A DNA stretch of 64,000 bases, taken from Simonsiella muelleri ATCC 29453. GTDB lineage: Bacteria; Pseudomonadota; Gammaproteobacteria; Burkholderiales; Neisseriaceae. The position numbers and the translations under genes are program-made. Of the stretch, positions 53,123 through 62,350 are shown piece by piece; positions within the stretch are counted from its first letter, which is position 1; each line of letters begins with the position of its first letter. The DNA lies in assembly GCF_002951835.1 (NCBI RefSeq), contig NZ_CP019448.1:1240001-1304000 (forward strand). Reading direction: 5' to 3'. Under the pieces are notes generated by a model, which did no database searches, was not told the DNA's origin, and worked only from the letters and a program-made list of their open reading frames with translations.

Positions 53123-54061
53123 TTAACCAAATTTTCTTATATCGTAAACTTGCCCTTTCGTGTATAGATTAAATGCCAAAACTGCTAATTTTCGCATAAT
53201 TGCCACAATAACGACTTTTCCACTTTTGCCTTTTTTCTCCAGCCTGTCAGTCATCTTTTTAAACACGCCCATTCTATAAGCAACTACAGCAGGCATATAT
53301 AGAGCAGTTTTTAATATTCGGTTTCCATACCTAGACAACTTTTCTTTTTTATTTACGCTCGTGCCTGATTTTCTTTGCTGTGGAGACAAACCAGCAAAAG
53401 CAGTAAATTTGTTGGCAGTTTTAAAATCAAACATGGTTAAAAAATGAACCAATACCCTTGCAGTTGTTTCAGAAATAGCAGGAATAGTTTTCAGACGATC
53501 TTTTTCTTCTGATTTGGTCAGTTCTGATAATTTTGATTCAGTCGTTTTAATATGCGCTTTCAATTCAACAAGCTGCTTTTTCAGCTCTATTTCAATAAAT
53601 TCATCTTTACAGTTTTTTTGACGATTCATCAAAGCAGTTTTCTGCTGCTTCAACTGGTTAATATAGCTTAATAACCGCTTAACCTGATATTGCTGTTCAG
53701 TTGGCTTTTTATAAGTGCCATGCTTCTTCAAAAGCTTCTCTTGGCAATATTGAGCAATTAACTTACAGTCTTGTTTATCCGTTTTTGTTTTTTGAAATTC
53801 TGTTTCTGCAAATTTGCTAATTTTTAAAGGATTTGCAACAGTTACTTGAAACCCATTTTCCACCAAAAAATCAGCAAAGTTTTCATAATAATTTCCAGTT
53901 GCTTCCATGCAAAAATGATAATTGCAAGGATTATCAGATAATTTCTTTAATAATTTATTAAAGCCTATCTCATTGTTCTGAATTTTGATGTAAGTTTCAT
54001 TTTCATCAAGTATTTGTACATCTATAGTTTTTTGTGAAATATCACTTCCGACAGCAATCAT
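53123..54061 (-). CDS. IS110-family transposase, second type
   Basis: A 312-residue DEDD transposase, clearly different from the Piv at 27512. Acidic motifs are AVGSDISQKTIDVQIL, CMEATGNYYENF and KTDKQDCKLIAQYC. The C-terminal part has FTAFAGLSPQQRKSGTSVNK and RYGNRILKTALYMPAVVAYR. IS110 relatives use a non-coding RNA from one end to choose targets. Candidate regions are 53000-53122 and 54062-54200. It may be an independent IS or the recombinase of element 3. Confidence 0.85.
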   Translation of the reverse strand: MIAVGSDISQKTIDVQILDENETYIKIQNNEIGFNKLLKKLSDNPCNYHFCMEATGNYYENFADFLVENGFQVTVANPLKISKFAETEFQKTKTDKQDCKLIAQYCQEKLLKKHGTYKKPTEQQYQVKRLLSYINQLKQQKTALMNRQKNCKDEFIEIELKKQLVELKAHIKTTESKLSELTKSEEKDRLKTIPAISETTARVLVHFLTMFDFKTANKFTAFAGLSPQQRKSGTSVNKKEKLSRYGNRILKTALYMPAVVAYRMGVFKKMTDRLEKKGKSGKVVIVAIMRKLAVLAFNLYTKGQVYDIRKFG

Positions 54062-54203
54062 TTTTAATTTGTCCTTACGATACAGGCTAAAAGCCTATTG
54101 ATAGTGTTCAATTTTGCATTTTGTTCAACCGCTCAATTCTGAAATATAATCTTCTTGATTTGGCTGCCTTACGAGCTTTAGGTTGTAGGGTGCGCAAATG
54201 AAA

Positions 54204-54233
54204 AATACCCTAGCGATTTTTCGCTAGGGTATT
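54204..54233. terminator. Hairpin terminator
   Basis: AATACCCTAGCGA and TCGCTAGGGTATT pair perfectly around a TTTT loop. A repeat word GTAGGGTGCG (also at 25367) is 10 bp upstream. Confidence 0.75.
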
Positions 54234-54239
54234 ATAAAT

Positions 54240-54437
54240 TCAGGGAATACTTTTATAAATCATAAAAAGCATTACAGAAGAATTTAAAATTAAACTGTAC
54301 AATGAAAAATGCTTCAAGTAAAGAGAAGTCTTAGGATATTTTTCATATAAATCATTAGCAAGAATAATTAATCCAATACATAAAAAAGATTCACAAACAG
54401 TAAACATGAAAGCAAAATTCAACATTTCTTTAGCCAT
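54240..54437 (-). CDS. Small membrane protein of inovirus element 3
   Basis: A 65-residue protein with two membrane helices (MFTVCESFLCIGLIILANDL and YSLILNSSVMLFMIYKSI). Not recognised. It lies just after the end of the split zot gene. Confidence 0.45.
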   Translation of the reverse strand: MAKEMLNFAFMFTVCESFLCIGLIILANDLYEKYPKTSLYLKHFSLYSLILNSSVMLFMIYKSIP

Positions 54438-54468
54438 TTTAATGCCCTAAAAAGAAAATATACTAATA

Positions 54469-54792
54469 CTATTTCTTAACCTGTGCAACTTCTACAGCAT
54501 CGGTGTTATTTTCTGTAAATACTTCAGTTTGCTCATCTGGTAATTCTTCTTGAAGTTGATGATACTGTGTCTGTTCGCGATATGGGTCAAAAGGCAATCC
54601 GTCTTTTACATACTTTAGGCACAAATCAAACGGTATTTCAGGAATTTTTGTAGCTTGTTCAGTGTAGCAATTACAAGATTTTTTTGACGATTGGACACAA
54701 GCTACTACTTTCTCAAATGTTTTAACCTGTCGTACTGAATCGTAAATGGGTTTAGATTCAGGCTTCTCCGGAATAGTCGGTTTAAACATAAT
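54469..54792 (-). pseudogene. zot of element 3, 3' part
   Basis: About 107 codons encode FKPTIPEKPESKPIYDSVRQ, then VKTFEKVVACVQ and LCLKYVKDGLPFDPYREQTQ. This is the periplasmic tail of a Zot protein, like the end of the copy 1 zot. The missing N-terminal part is at 62351-63117. Joined, they give about 363 residues, the normal Zot length. The gene is broken by the prophage copy at 54793-62350. Confidence 0.8.
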
Positions 54793-54851
54793 AGATACTG
54801 TAATAAATGTCAAGTGAAAAATCAAAATAAATTATTGGCAAAACCCATTTC

Positions 54852-55101
54852 GCAACATTTGTTTGTTTAATCATCAGTCCTTTTAGTTATCACATCATTC
54901 AGGGTGAATGCTAAACGTTAAACAAAATTAAAAAAGCGCGTCAAGGTTAAAGTGAACGCAAGCGACCTTGACGCGCTTTTTTAATTTCGTTCAACTACGC
55001 ATACCCCCTGAACGATGCGATAACGGACTGATGATTAAACAAACAAACATTGCTACATTAGCTATTTATTAAAATAATGTGGCATCGAGCCACATTATTT
55101 T
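54852..55101 (-). ncRNA. Structured non-coding region next to Piv (copy 2)
   Basis: Same sequence as 27264-27513: long hairpin with arms 54852-54948 and 54962-55053, and the short hairpin 55071-55101 overlapping the transposase stop. Confidence 0.55.
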
Positions 55102-56092
55102 AAACCCCCATCTCTTCTGCTCCTACGTCCTGATGACGTTTAACATCAAAGTATGTATTGTTCTTCAAGCAAGTATAAGCATATTTGACTAATTTAACCA
55201 TCATCAATACATAAACTTGCTTAGGGTGCTTTCCGCGCGCTAAATGCGCTTCAAACCAAGAACGCCACAACTTACTTCGAGTACAAGCCGCGCGGGCGGG
55301 CATATAAAGAGCTTTACGAATAGGACGGTTACCCATCTTAGAAATTGTAGATAAACCTTTCTTATTCCCTGAATCACGAATAATAGGAGACAAGCCAAGC
55401 CAACTAACTAAATGGCGATATGTTGGAAATTTGTCCAGATCAATCATAACACTTAATAGAATTTGCGCTGTTGTTTTACCAATACCAACAATGCTTTCTA
55501 AAATCTCTTGCTGTCTTTTCAAATTCTTACTTTGATTAATTAAATCTTGTATTTCACGCCTACACAACTCAACTTGTTTAGACAAGAAATCAATCATTTG
55601 ATTAATTGAGTGTAAAGCTACAGAATCGGCAACACCTAAACGATTTTTTTCCATTATCTGCATTTCTAAAAGCTGCTCAATTCTTCTATGCAAACTTTTC
55701 AATTTAACCTGTTCAGCACTTTCAGGCTGCCATTTTTCAGGATTCTCTTTCACGCAAAATTCAGCAATTAATTTTGCGTCTTGCTTGTCTGTTTTGACAC
55801 GCTTCAATTTAAATTGCGCGTAAGATTTAATAATTGAAGGATTTACGACGCTCACTAACGCGCCATTTTCAAATAAGAATTTTGAAACTGGCAAATAATA
55901 AACATTCGTTGCTTCACTGCAAACATGAATTGTATTCAATCCAATTTTATACTTTGCAAATTGTGTCAATAAATTATTAAAACCATTTGAATTGTTATCA
56001 ATAATAAAATTAATTGCTTCATTGTTAATCAATAAACAACAATCAATTTTATTCTTACTAATGTCTAAACCTAAATGCGCTTTAATTTCCAT
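55100..56092 (-). CDS. Piv/MooV-type IS110-family transposase (copy 2)
   Basis: A 330-residue DEDD recombinase identical in translation to 27512-28504. Both copies are intact, so either could act on both prophages and on the relic in element 3. See the catalytic residues named for copy 1 (Asp in GLDISKN, Glu in CSEATN, Asp pair in TDKQDAK). Confidence 0.88.
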   Translation of the reverse strand: MEIKAHLGLDISKNKIDCCLLINNEAINFIIDNNSNGFNNLLTQFAKYKIGLNTIHVCSEATNVYYLPVSKFLFENGALVSVVNPSIIKSYAQFKLKRVKTDKQDAKLIAEFCVKENPEKWQPESAEQVKLKSLHRRIEQLLEMQIMEKNRLGVADSVALHSINQMIDFLSKQVELCRREIQDLINQSKNLKRQQEILESIVGIGKTTAQILLSVMIDLDKFPTYRHLVSWLGLSPIIRDSGNKKGLSTISKMGNRPIRKALYMPARAACTRSKLWRSWFEAHLARGKHPKQVYVLMMVKLVKYAYTCLKNNTYFDVKRHQDVGAEEMGV

Positions 56093-56237
56093 TTCAAACC
56101 TTACAAATAAGGGCTTTATCCCAAGATACCGTTATGATTAAAATAAAAAATGTATGTGCCAATCTATCATAATAATTTTAAATTAAGGTAGCAAATATGC
56201 AGGCATCACACATTTAAAATAATACTAAATAAATCTA

Positions 56238-57320
56238 TCAATTTACAACTTCTTCTCTTTGGGCAATTTCTTCAGGCTGTCTAATATTTTGTGATTGCTG
56301 CTCCCTATATGGATTAAAAGGCAAACCTTTTTTCACATACTTTAAACATAATTCATTGCTAATTTCAACCAATTCAGTAGCTTGATCTGAATAACAAGTG
56401 CAATTAGTACCCATATTCACACAACCAGCAACTCGCTCAAATGTTTTTACTTGTCTAACATTGTTATACAACGGCTTGGTTTCGGGCTTTTCCGAAAGCG
56501 TTGGAATCAACATTTCAGGCGTTATATTCTGATTATTAGCATAATTACTATTAATAGTAGATTGTTGATTCATTTGATTAATATTATCATTTTGTGAAAT
56601 AGGCTCACTAGCAGCCTGAACGATAGATTGTTCAGTTTGATTATTTACATTTTTATCATAAACCTTAAATACATTATAACCTTTCCATATAACAAAACCT
56701 AATATAACAAACAATGCCCAAAATGCTAACGGTATTTGCTTTTTAAATTTTTGATGCTTACTTGAAGATTTATAATATTTAAATGCTTCTTTTGGGGGCG
56801 ACCAATTCGCTGATTCTGTACCGCTTAAGCCGGCAGGATTATCTAAACTTGTAACGCACTTAAACCACCAATACTGTTTCATACCAATGGCTTTACGTTC
56901 AAGATGAATATGTTTTGAAACTAAATTACGTACAAATACATCTAGTTGGCTTGGGTGCTGCGTCATTAAAATTAACGTAAAGCCATCATGCCTAAGCTCA
57001 GAAAGTTTCTGTATATACTCAGGAACTTTTTGAGCAGCAGAACGAACAGGATATGTCCAATGCGCCTCATCAACAATTAAAACAGCCCCAGTGGGTAAAA
57101 TTTCATCAAGTGGAGCGGATTGAATTTGTTCTTTTGTTAATTCATGCGCATTAAATTTAGCTGAATCCAATCCGTCAATATGAGAAAAATAAAGCGGTCT
57201 ATCAATTACAGTACCGTCATCTGCACAAGTTTTAAATAAACCATCTTCATTTGTTAATATCATATTAACAGCCCTAGACGTTTTACCAGTCCCCATATTT
57301 CCAGTTATTAAATAAATCAT
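56238..57320 (-). CDS. zot: Zot-like assembly ATPase (copy 2)
   Basis: A 360-residue protein identical in translation to the copy 1 Zot (28650-29732), with one silent base change noted (near 56873). Walker A GNMGTGKTS and Walker B LIVDEAH are intact. Confidence 0.9.
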   Translation of the reverse strand: MIYLITGNMGTGKTSRAVNMILTNEDGLFKTCADDGTVIDRPLYFSHIDGLDSAKFNAHELTKEQIQSAPLDEILPTGAVLIVDEAHWTYPVRSAAQKVPEYIQKLSELRHDGFTLILMTQHPSQLDVFVRNLVSKHIHLERKAIGMKQYWWFKCVTSLDNPAGLSGTESANWSPPKEAFKYYKSSSKHQKFKKQIPLAFWALFVILGFVIWKGYNVFKVYDKNVNNQTEQSIVQAASEPISQNDNINQMNQQSTINSNYANNQNITPEMLIPTLSEKPETKPLYNNVRQVKTFERVAGCVNMGTNCTCYSDQATELVEISNELCLKYVKKGLPFNPYREQQSQNIRQPEEIAQREEVVN

Positions 57321-57323
57321 AAA

Positions 57324-57614
57324 TTATCTCGGTAAAATAAATGTTAATCTATTCAATAATTTCATAGACACCCAAAAAGCAAAAGCACCAAAAAGATAGT
57401 TCAAACCTTGACCAAAACCACCAATCAATAATAAATTATAAATATCAGCAGGCATTGAATTAAGTGCATCTTTCGTATAGTTTTTAAATTTGCTTAATGC
57501 GATGGCATAGCCAACATATGAAACAAATGTCATGCCTGTAGCAATAATTATCCTAACTATCAAAAGTTTCAATAAAATCGCTAACAATGGAATCAAAGCT
57601 AATGGCATCATCAA
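57324..57614 (-). CDS. pVI-like minor coat protein (copy 2)
   Basis: A 96-residue hydrophobic protein identical to 29736-30026. The ATG overlaps the tspB-like stop. Confidence 0.75.
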   Translation of the reverse strand: MMMPLALIPLLAILLKLLIVRIIIATGMTFVSYVGYAIALSKFKNYTKDALNSMPADIYNLLLIGGFGQGLNYLFGAFAFWVSMKLLNRLTFILPR

Positions 57615-59272
57615 TCCTTACGCAAGCTGCCAAACGTTAAATAAGCAGATGCTAAAATAAATGCAAATAAAATGATAAATCTAACCATACCCATAAATTT
57701 ACACAATGGCTCATAACTCAAAGAAAATTGTTTTCCTGAAACATAAAAAACCTTAGGTGCAGGACAAACACCATCACTAGGTAAAAAATTATCTTCTGAC
57801 CAAGTTGTCTCATCTGTTATCGATGGAATTTTAATTTCATCAAATACCCCTTCTTCAACTTTCCCCATTTTTTCACACGCTAAAATATTAGGATACTTAT
57901 CACACAAGCCCTGTTCGTCTTGAGGTTTTTTATTGTCCGAATTATTTGGATTGGTTGGGCTATTCGGGTTGGTTGGGCTATTCGGATTGGTTGGGCTATT
58001 CGGATTGGTTGGGCTATTCGGATTGGCTGGGCTATTTGGATTGGTTGGGCTATTTGGATTGGTTGGGCTATTTGGATTGGTTGGGCTATTTGGTTTAGGA
58101 GCTTCAGGACTATTAGGCGTTAAATCTGGTCGGGGAATTGTAGTTTCTGTTACTTTCGTTTTACCCAAACCTCCATTTGCGTCTCCTGAAGTTTGAAAAT
58201 TGAAACGTGTCTGAACCGCTTTACCTGTTTCATCAGTATAAGGCGGAGTTTGTGCAACTTGATCACCCGAAACAACAACATTTGGAGGCGTTATATCAGG
58301 AATATTATCATTATCATCAACCGATGCCCCCACCCAAGCTGTTGGGTTTTTATCAGCCTCACGTATCAATTTTTCCTCATATTTAGATAAATCAATAGGC
58401 AGCTCATAATAACCTGAACCAAATTCAACATCTCCATTTTCAAATCTACTAATTAAATCAAGAGTTTTATGTTTCATAAAAACATAACAACGCCCACCGT
58501 CCCAAGGAAAGTTCTCACGAGTTAAATCATACTCAAAATGAGAAAACTGATAATCTTCTACAAAACGATTACTTTTCGAAGAAGAATAGCAAAGCATTTT
58601 GCCATTATATCTCTCATTCTCAAGAGTCAATGTATCAGGCATTAACATAACTTTGCCTCTCTCAAGACAATCTTCACCACGCGCACCAATAGCCAAACAA
58701 GCCCAATTTCCTTTACCAGCTTGAACGTATTCATCACGTTTAGGAGAATAAAAAGGCACTTTATCAGGCGGTAAAGGCTTTGAATCATCGTCTTTACTTA
58801 AAGCATCTGCAATTAGGGTTGCCGCAAACAAATAAACATTTGCACGAGAAGCTATAAAAGTACCTGCATTTTTTGCATATCTGCCATATTTAATAGCATT
58901 TTGCATAACACCGTTGACTACACTTCTTTTAGCAACCGTTTGTGTTACATTTGCTGATACTGTACTAGCCGATGGTACACCTGCAGAACCTACTATTTTA
59001 GTATTAATCGGAGTATTAATACGATAATCATTTTTTAAAGTTTTATCATGGAGAACACTGTATCGAGTAATAAAATTTCCATTAGAATCTCTAACAGTAT
59101 AATTGCCATTATTTCTTGGTCCAGAGAAAAGAACTTCGCCATCTCTTACTGGCACAATAAAATCAGTAGTAGATGCCATTACAAATGTTGAATTTAAAAT
59201 CGCAAAAATTACGACCATAAAGACCATCAAGGAGCGAAACATCGTAGCATTTTTCATTTTTATTTTCTTCAA
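57611..59272 (-). CDS. tspB: TspB-family adsorption protein, allele 2
   Basis: A 553-codon frame. From about residue 70 (KIVGSAGVPSASTVSANVTQ) to the end it matches copy 1, apart from one repeat unit fewer and one Val/Ile change. Residues before that are unrelated in detail: after a signal peptide ending near VMA come TTDFIVPVRDGEVLFSGPRN and NYTVRDSNGNFITRYSVL. This is the part expected to meet the receptor. The start is uncertain (TTG at 59272; ATG at residue 6 is plausible). Confidence 0.8.
   Translation of the reverse strand: MKKIKMKNATMFRSLMVFMVVIFAILNSTFVMASTTDFIVPVRDGEVLFSGPRNNGNYTVRDSNGNFITRYSVLHDKTLKNDYRINTPINTKIVGSAGVPSASTVSANVTQTVAKRSVVNGVMQNAIKYGRYAKNAGTFIASRANVYLFAATLIADALSKDDDSKPLPPDKVPFYSPKRDEYVQAGKGNWACLAIGARGEDCLERGKVMLMPDTLTLENERYNGKMLCYSSSKSNRFVEDYQFSHFEYDLTRENFPWDGGRCYVFMKHKTLDLISRFENGDVEFGSGYYELPIDLSKYEEKLIREADKNPTAWVGASVDDNDNIPDITPPNVVVSGDQVAQTPPYTDETGKAVQTRFNFQTSGDANGGLGKTKVTETTIPRPDLTPNSPEAPKPNSPTNPNSPTNPNSPTNPNSPANPNSPTNPNSPTNPNSPTNPNSPTNPNNSDNKKPQDEQGLCDKYPNILACEKMGKVEEGVFDEIKIPSITDETTWSEDNFLPSDGVCPAPKVFYVSGKQFSLSYEPLCKFMGMVRFIILFAFILASAYLTFGSLRKD
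57949..58092. repeat. 18-bp tandem repeat in tspB-like gene (8 units)
   Basis: Eight units of the NPNSPT-encoding repeat; copy 1 has nine. The missing unit is on the N-terminal side of the SPA variant. Confidence 0.85.
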
Positions 59273-59495
59273 TAATAATTAATGAATTATCGGAGAATTT
59301 CACATAACATTTAGAATCTCTAAAAGCATGAAAAAATGGTTTTATTGCAACCATAATATCTAATTTATCATTTACAGAATTATTAAATAAAATGAATTCC
59401 TTAATGAAAATTTTAGATAAAGGAGTATTATAAAAATAGCTTTCGCTATCCAAATGCGATTTAATTTCCAATAATTTTTCTTCATTAATAAACAT
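59163..59495 (-). CDS. Small variable gene overlapping tspB, allele 2
   Basis: A 110-residue relative of 31569-31871. It shares MFINEEKL at the start and FHAFRDSKCYVKFSDNS in the core, but is only about one third identical elsewhere by eye. Its 3' end overlaps tspB by 110 bp. The variation is confined to the same block as that of tspB. Confidence 0.6.
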   Translation of the reverse strand: MFINEEKLLEIKSHLDSESYFYNTPLSKIFIKEFILFNNSVNDKLDIMVAIKPFFHAFRDSKCYVKFSDNSLIIIEENKNEKCYDVSLLDGLYGRNFCDFKFNICNGIYY

Positions 59496-59534
59496 TTCAA
59501 ACCTTTCAGGCTGCCAAAAAATCTGAAATCTACA

Positions 59535-59606
59535 TTAATCCTTAAACAACATCAACCCAATTAATAGCGGTAAACCAAATCCCAAATAAAACCAAAAATC
59601 CATCAT
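59535..59606 (-). CDS. 23-residue hydrophobic peptide (copy 2)
   Basis: Same as 31911-31982 except that residue 2 is Met. ATGA overlap with the upstream gene is kept. Confidence 0.6.
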   Translation of the reverse strand: MMDFWFYLGFGLPLLIGLMLFKD

Positions 59607-59962
59607 CTCAACAACCTTTTAATAATAATGACAAAATAACACGCCGCCATCACACCAAAAATAGCCCAACCCAACTCATAACCATCTTTAAAATTTTTAC
59701 TAGCATCACAGCTAGGGTAATTAATATTAATTACCTTACCTTGCAAAAACCATTGCCCTTTAATATATTCGGGTCTGATTAACTCAACTCCACCATTTTG
59801 TAAAGGTTGATTTGGCGGCAACCTTTTCAAAAATTTAACAGGCGGATAAGTTGCAACAGTATTTGTTTTTTGAGAAATGATAACAGGGGCAACCAAGCTA
59901 AAATACACATTATCGGCATCTTGTTTGGTTGCATAACATGTATTTCCAACTTGGTAACCCAT
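59603..59962 (-). CDS. Minor coat-like protein (copy 2)
   Basis: A 119-residue protein as in copy 1, with Asn in place of one Lys (PPNQPLQNGG). The coat-like C-terminus is kept. Confidence 0.55.
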   Translation of the reverse strand: MGYQVGNTCYATKQDADNVYFSLVAPVIISQKTNTVATYPPVKFLKRLPPNQPLQNGGVELIRPEYIKGQWFLQGKVININYPSCDASKNFKDGYELGWAIFGVMAACYFVIIIKRLLR

Positions 59963-59979
59963 TTCACAACACCTAACTA

Positions 59980-60210
59980 TTAACGCAACAAGCGTTTCAC
60001 GATAGACATCACAAACAACGCAGCAATCACGCTAACAACCAACCAACCAGCTTCTAAACCGTCAGCTTTCGCAGCAGAAATGGCATTTTTAACATCATCA
60101 GGCAAAGCTGCATTTGCAGAAATCGCCAAAGACATTAAACCAGTACCAGTAACAACTTTTACGGCGTTGATACGTGGGGTGTATTTTTTTAATTTATTCA
60201 TCATTTTCAT
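59980..60210 (-). CDS. Major coat protein (copy 2)
   Basis: A 76-residue precursor. Two changes from copy 1 lie in the signal peptide (KKYTPRINAVKVVTG). The mature coat is identical. Confidence 0.85.
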   Translation of the reverse strand: MKMMNKLKKYTPRINAVKVVTGTGLMSLAISANAALPDDVKNAISAAKADGLEAGWLVVSVIAALFVMSIVKRLLR

Positions 60211-60303
60211 GATTAAATCTCCAAAAATTATTAAAAAATAGGCTGCTTCGTGGGGTTTTTGACGTGGCAGCCCAACACGTCAAAATAAAAAATCTTTCAG
60301 GCT

Positions 60304-60612
60304 TTAAGACTGCGCTGTTTTCTGCTTTTCATTCTGTAATACTTGCAGCTTCGTTACTAAGTTAACAGTATTATTGCCTTTTTTCACTGGTGAAAATTCA
60401 ACTTCAACTAAACAAGGCAATTTGCCACGCAAATTAATTAATTCACTATGCTGCTCAGATTTGCCAAATTCCAACTCAACTACATCAACACCAAACTCTT
60501 TTTCCTGATGTTCATAAACTGGAACCTCGATATAAAGGCGTGTATAGTCGTATTCTTGACCGTTTTCCGTTTTTCCTTTGTTCCATTTGATTTTACGAAG
60601 TAATGTTTTCAT
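60304..60612 (-). CDS. Phage ssDNA-binding protein (copy 2)
   Basis: A 102-residue protein with Glu for Asp in FGKSEQHSE and Gln for Pro near the C-terminus (NEKQKTAQS). Overlaps the rep stop by 4 bp. Confidence 0.65.
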   Translation of the reverse strand: MKTLLRKIKWNKGKTENGQEYDYTRLYIEVPVYEHQEKEFGVDVVELEFGKSEQHSELINLRGKLPCLVEVEFSPVKKGNNTVNLVTKLQVLQNEKQKTAQS

Positions 60613-62222
60613 GATGTTTCCTTATGTTTAGGGTTTAAATTTTGTTGCTTATATTGTCCGTAACGAAGATGCAAATATTCATCATAAGTCATCGACTCTT
60701 GTAGCTCTCTTGTAAAACCTTTTCCAAATACTGCCCTTAAAAATAAATCCGATTTCAAATTGTTACGAAATTGCTTCAATTCTTCGGTATTCACTTTAGG
60801 CTTTTGTTCTTGTTGAATTTCTGATTCAACTAGCTTTTTTTCAAAAATATAATTTCTTAAATCAATATCGGATGGTTTTCTCTTGTTTTCTTTTATAAAT
60901 TCAACAAATGGATAACCAGCATCAAATGCGTTAGGGTGCAATCGTTTATTCATTTTTGCCCCTACGTTTTCAAGAAGTTGAACAATCTCTTGTTCTTCAA
61001 AACCCATAAACTTTAATGTTTTAATCGTTGGGCTAACTTGAATTGACGCGTGATGAAGCATATGCTCAACACTGATTTCTTTCATTTTTTGGATTCGATC
61101 AGGCTTTTTTAAATCTTCAGAATACTGGCTAAACAACTCTTCACAAATTGGGTACGCCCCTGTTAAGTATTCACCAGGATTTAACAAAATGTCATGCTCA
61201 AGCACAATATCGCGGTTTCGCATTTGCAGTTCAAAACGAACCCAAGAGCTACTCCTGTCTCCCTGCTCAATGCCCTTTTCATAAACGCGAACCACGCGAG
61301 AACCATTTTTACGACTTCCAATATACAAAGTCCGCCCACCGTCAGGCGCATTCAGCCAGCCCACTCCAGCCATTTCAGCGTTAGGCTGTGTATTTCCTGA
61401 TTTAAATTTACCAGCAGCCCAATCAGAATAGGCTTGTAATGGCGTATATTCGCCTTTTAAAAAATCATGTGCTAAATCAATTCGCGTTATTTTGCATGAT
61501 GGCGCATAATCCTTTATCCAGTCATAAAGACGATTTTCCCATCCGTCCAAAGCTGCCGTTAAACCAACACCCGAAACATAAATACAAACAGTCCCACCTT
61601 GTTTATCTCCATTACCCCAACCAAAAAATCCGTATTTAATGCGTTCATCAGACTTCAAACCCATATTGGCTGTTTTAGGGTAACCATTACGACCGTTTCC
61701 ACGACTTGAAAAATAAAAACCAAAAATTTCAAAAAGCATGGTTTCAGCATTGGCTAAAACAAGCTCATCTTCAGCATCTTCACTTTCACATTGAACACTT
61801 TGTTCTAAAGTTAAAAGAGAATATTTTGAAAAAGTAATAGTGATGGTATCTATATGTGCAGACATACCCACACCTTTACGTAAAGGAACGGCTTTAATTT
61901 CGCCATTAACCATTACATAATGATTTTGTATTTCTGAAATATGACTTACCCCCCCTTGTTTCACAGGCTTAAAATTTTGTCCCCCCGTGTTACTAGTGGG
62001 GGGTGGCTGCACCGCTCCGCAGCCTGCTGCGCACGCGCTGTCTGTCTGCGCATCGGCGCAGCCACTTTCCACAAAACCTAAAGAAGCAATCAAACGCTCA
62101 TATCCACGAATCGCACTAGATTTGCGTGTATAATCCTTTACAAATTCGCCATTAACATATAATGCAAATTTGCCTTGTTCAGTTTTCACAATTTCATAAT
62201 TCATGTTTTGTAAACTAGACAT
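60609..62222 (-). CDS. Phage replication initiation protein (copy 2)
   Basis: A 537-residue Rep identical in translation to copy 1, including the GC-rich segment. The start at 62222 follows GGGGC. Confidence 0.82.
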   Translation of the reverse strand: MSSLQNMNYEIVKTEQGKFALYVNGEFVKDYTRKSSAIRGYERLIASLGFVESGCADAQTDSACAAGCGAVQPPPTSNTGGQNFKPVKQGGVSHISEIQNHYVMVNGEIKAVPLRKGVGMSAHIDTITITFSKYSLLTLEQSVQCESEDAEDELVLANAETMLFEIFGFYFSSRGNGRNGYPKTANMGLKSDERIKYGFFGWGNGDKQGGTVCIYVSGVGLTAALDGWENRLYDWIKDYAPSCKITRIDLAHDFLKGEYTPLQAYSDWAAGKFKSGNTQPNAEMAGVGWLNAPDGGRTLYIGSRKNGSRVVRVYEKGIEQGDRSSSWVRFELQMRNRDIVLEHDILLNPGEYLTGAYPICEELFSQYSEDLKKPDRIQKMKEISVEHMLHHASIQVSPTIKTLKFMGFEEQEIVQLLENVGAKMNKRLHPNAFDAGYPFVEFIKENKRKPSDIDLRNYIFEKKLVESEIQQEQKPKVNTEELKQFRNNLKSDLFLRAVFGKGFTRELQESMTYDEYLHLRYGQYKQQNLNPKHKETS

Positions 62223-62350
62223 AATTAAAGCCCCACACTTTAAAAAATAAAGTAGGGGCTTCAATCAGCCTTAAATCAAATAATTGCTTAAAAGCAAAAG
62301 ATACTTGTTAGATTTACAGCCCCCACAGCAGAGGCTCTAATATATAAGGC

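Larger units (their letters stand above)
54793..62350 (-). mobile_element. Filamentous (inovirus) prophage, copy 2
   Basis: Nearly identical to 27205-34726. It is 36 bp longer: one 18-bp repeat unit fewer and 54 bp more in the variable tspB block. It lies in the same orientation, inserted in the zot gene of a different inovirus. No long target duplication is visible; the zot frame needs one base from the junction. Confidence 0.9.
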
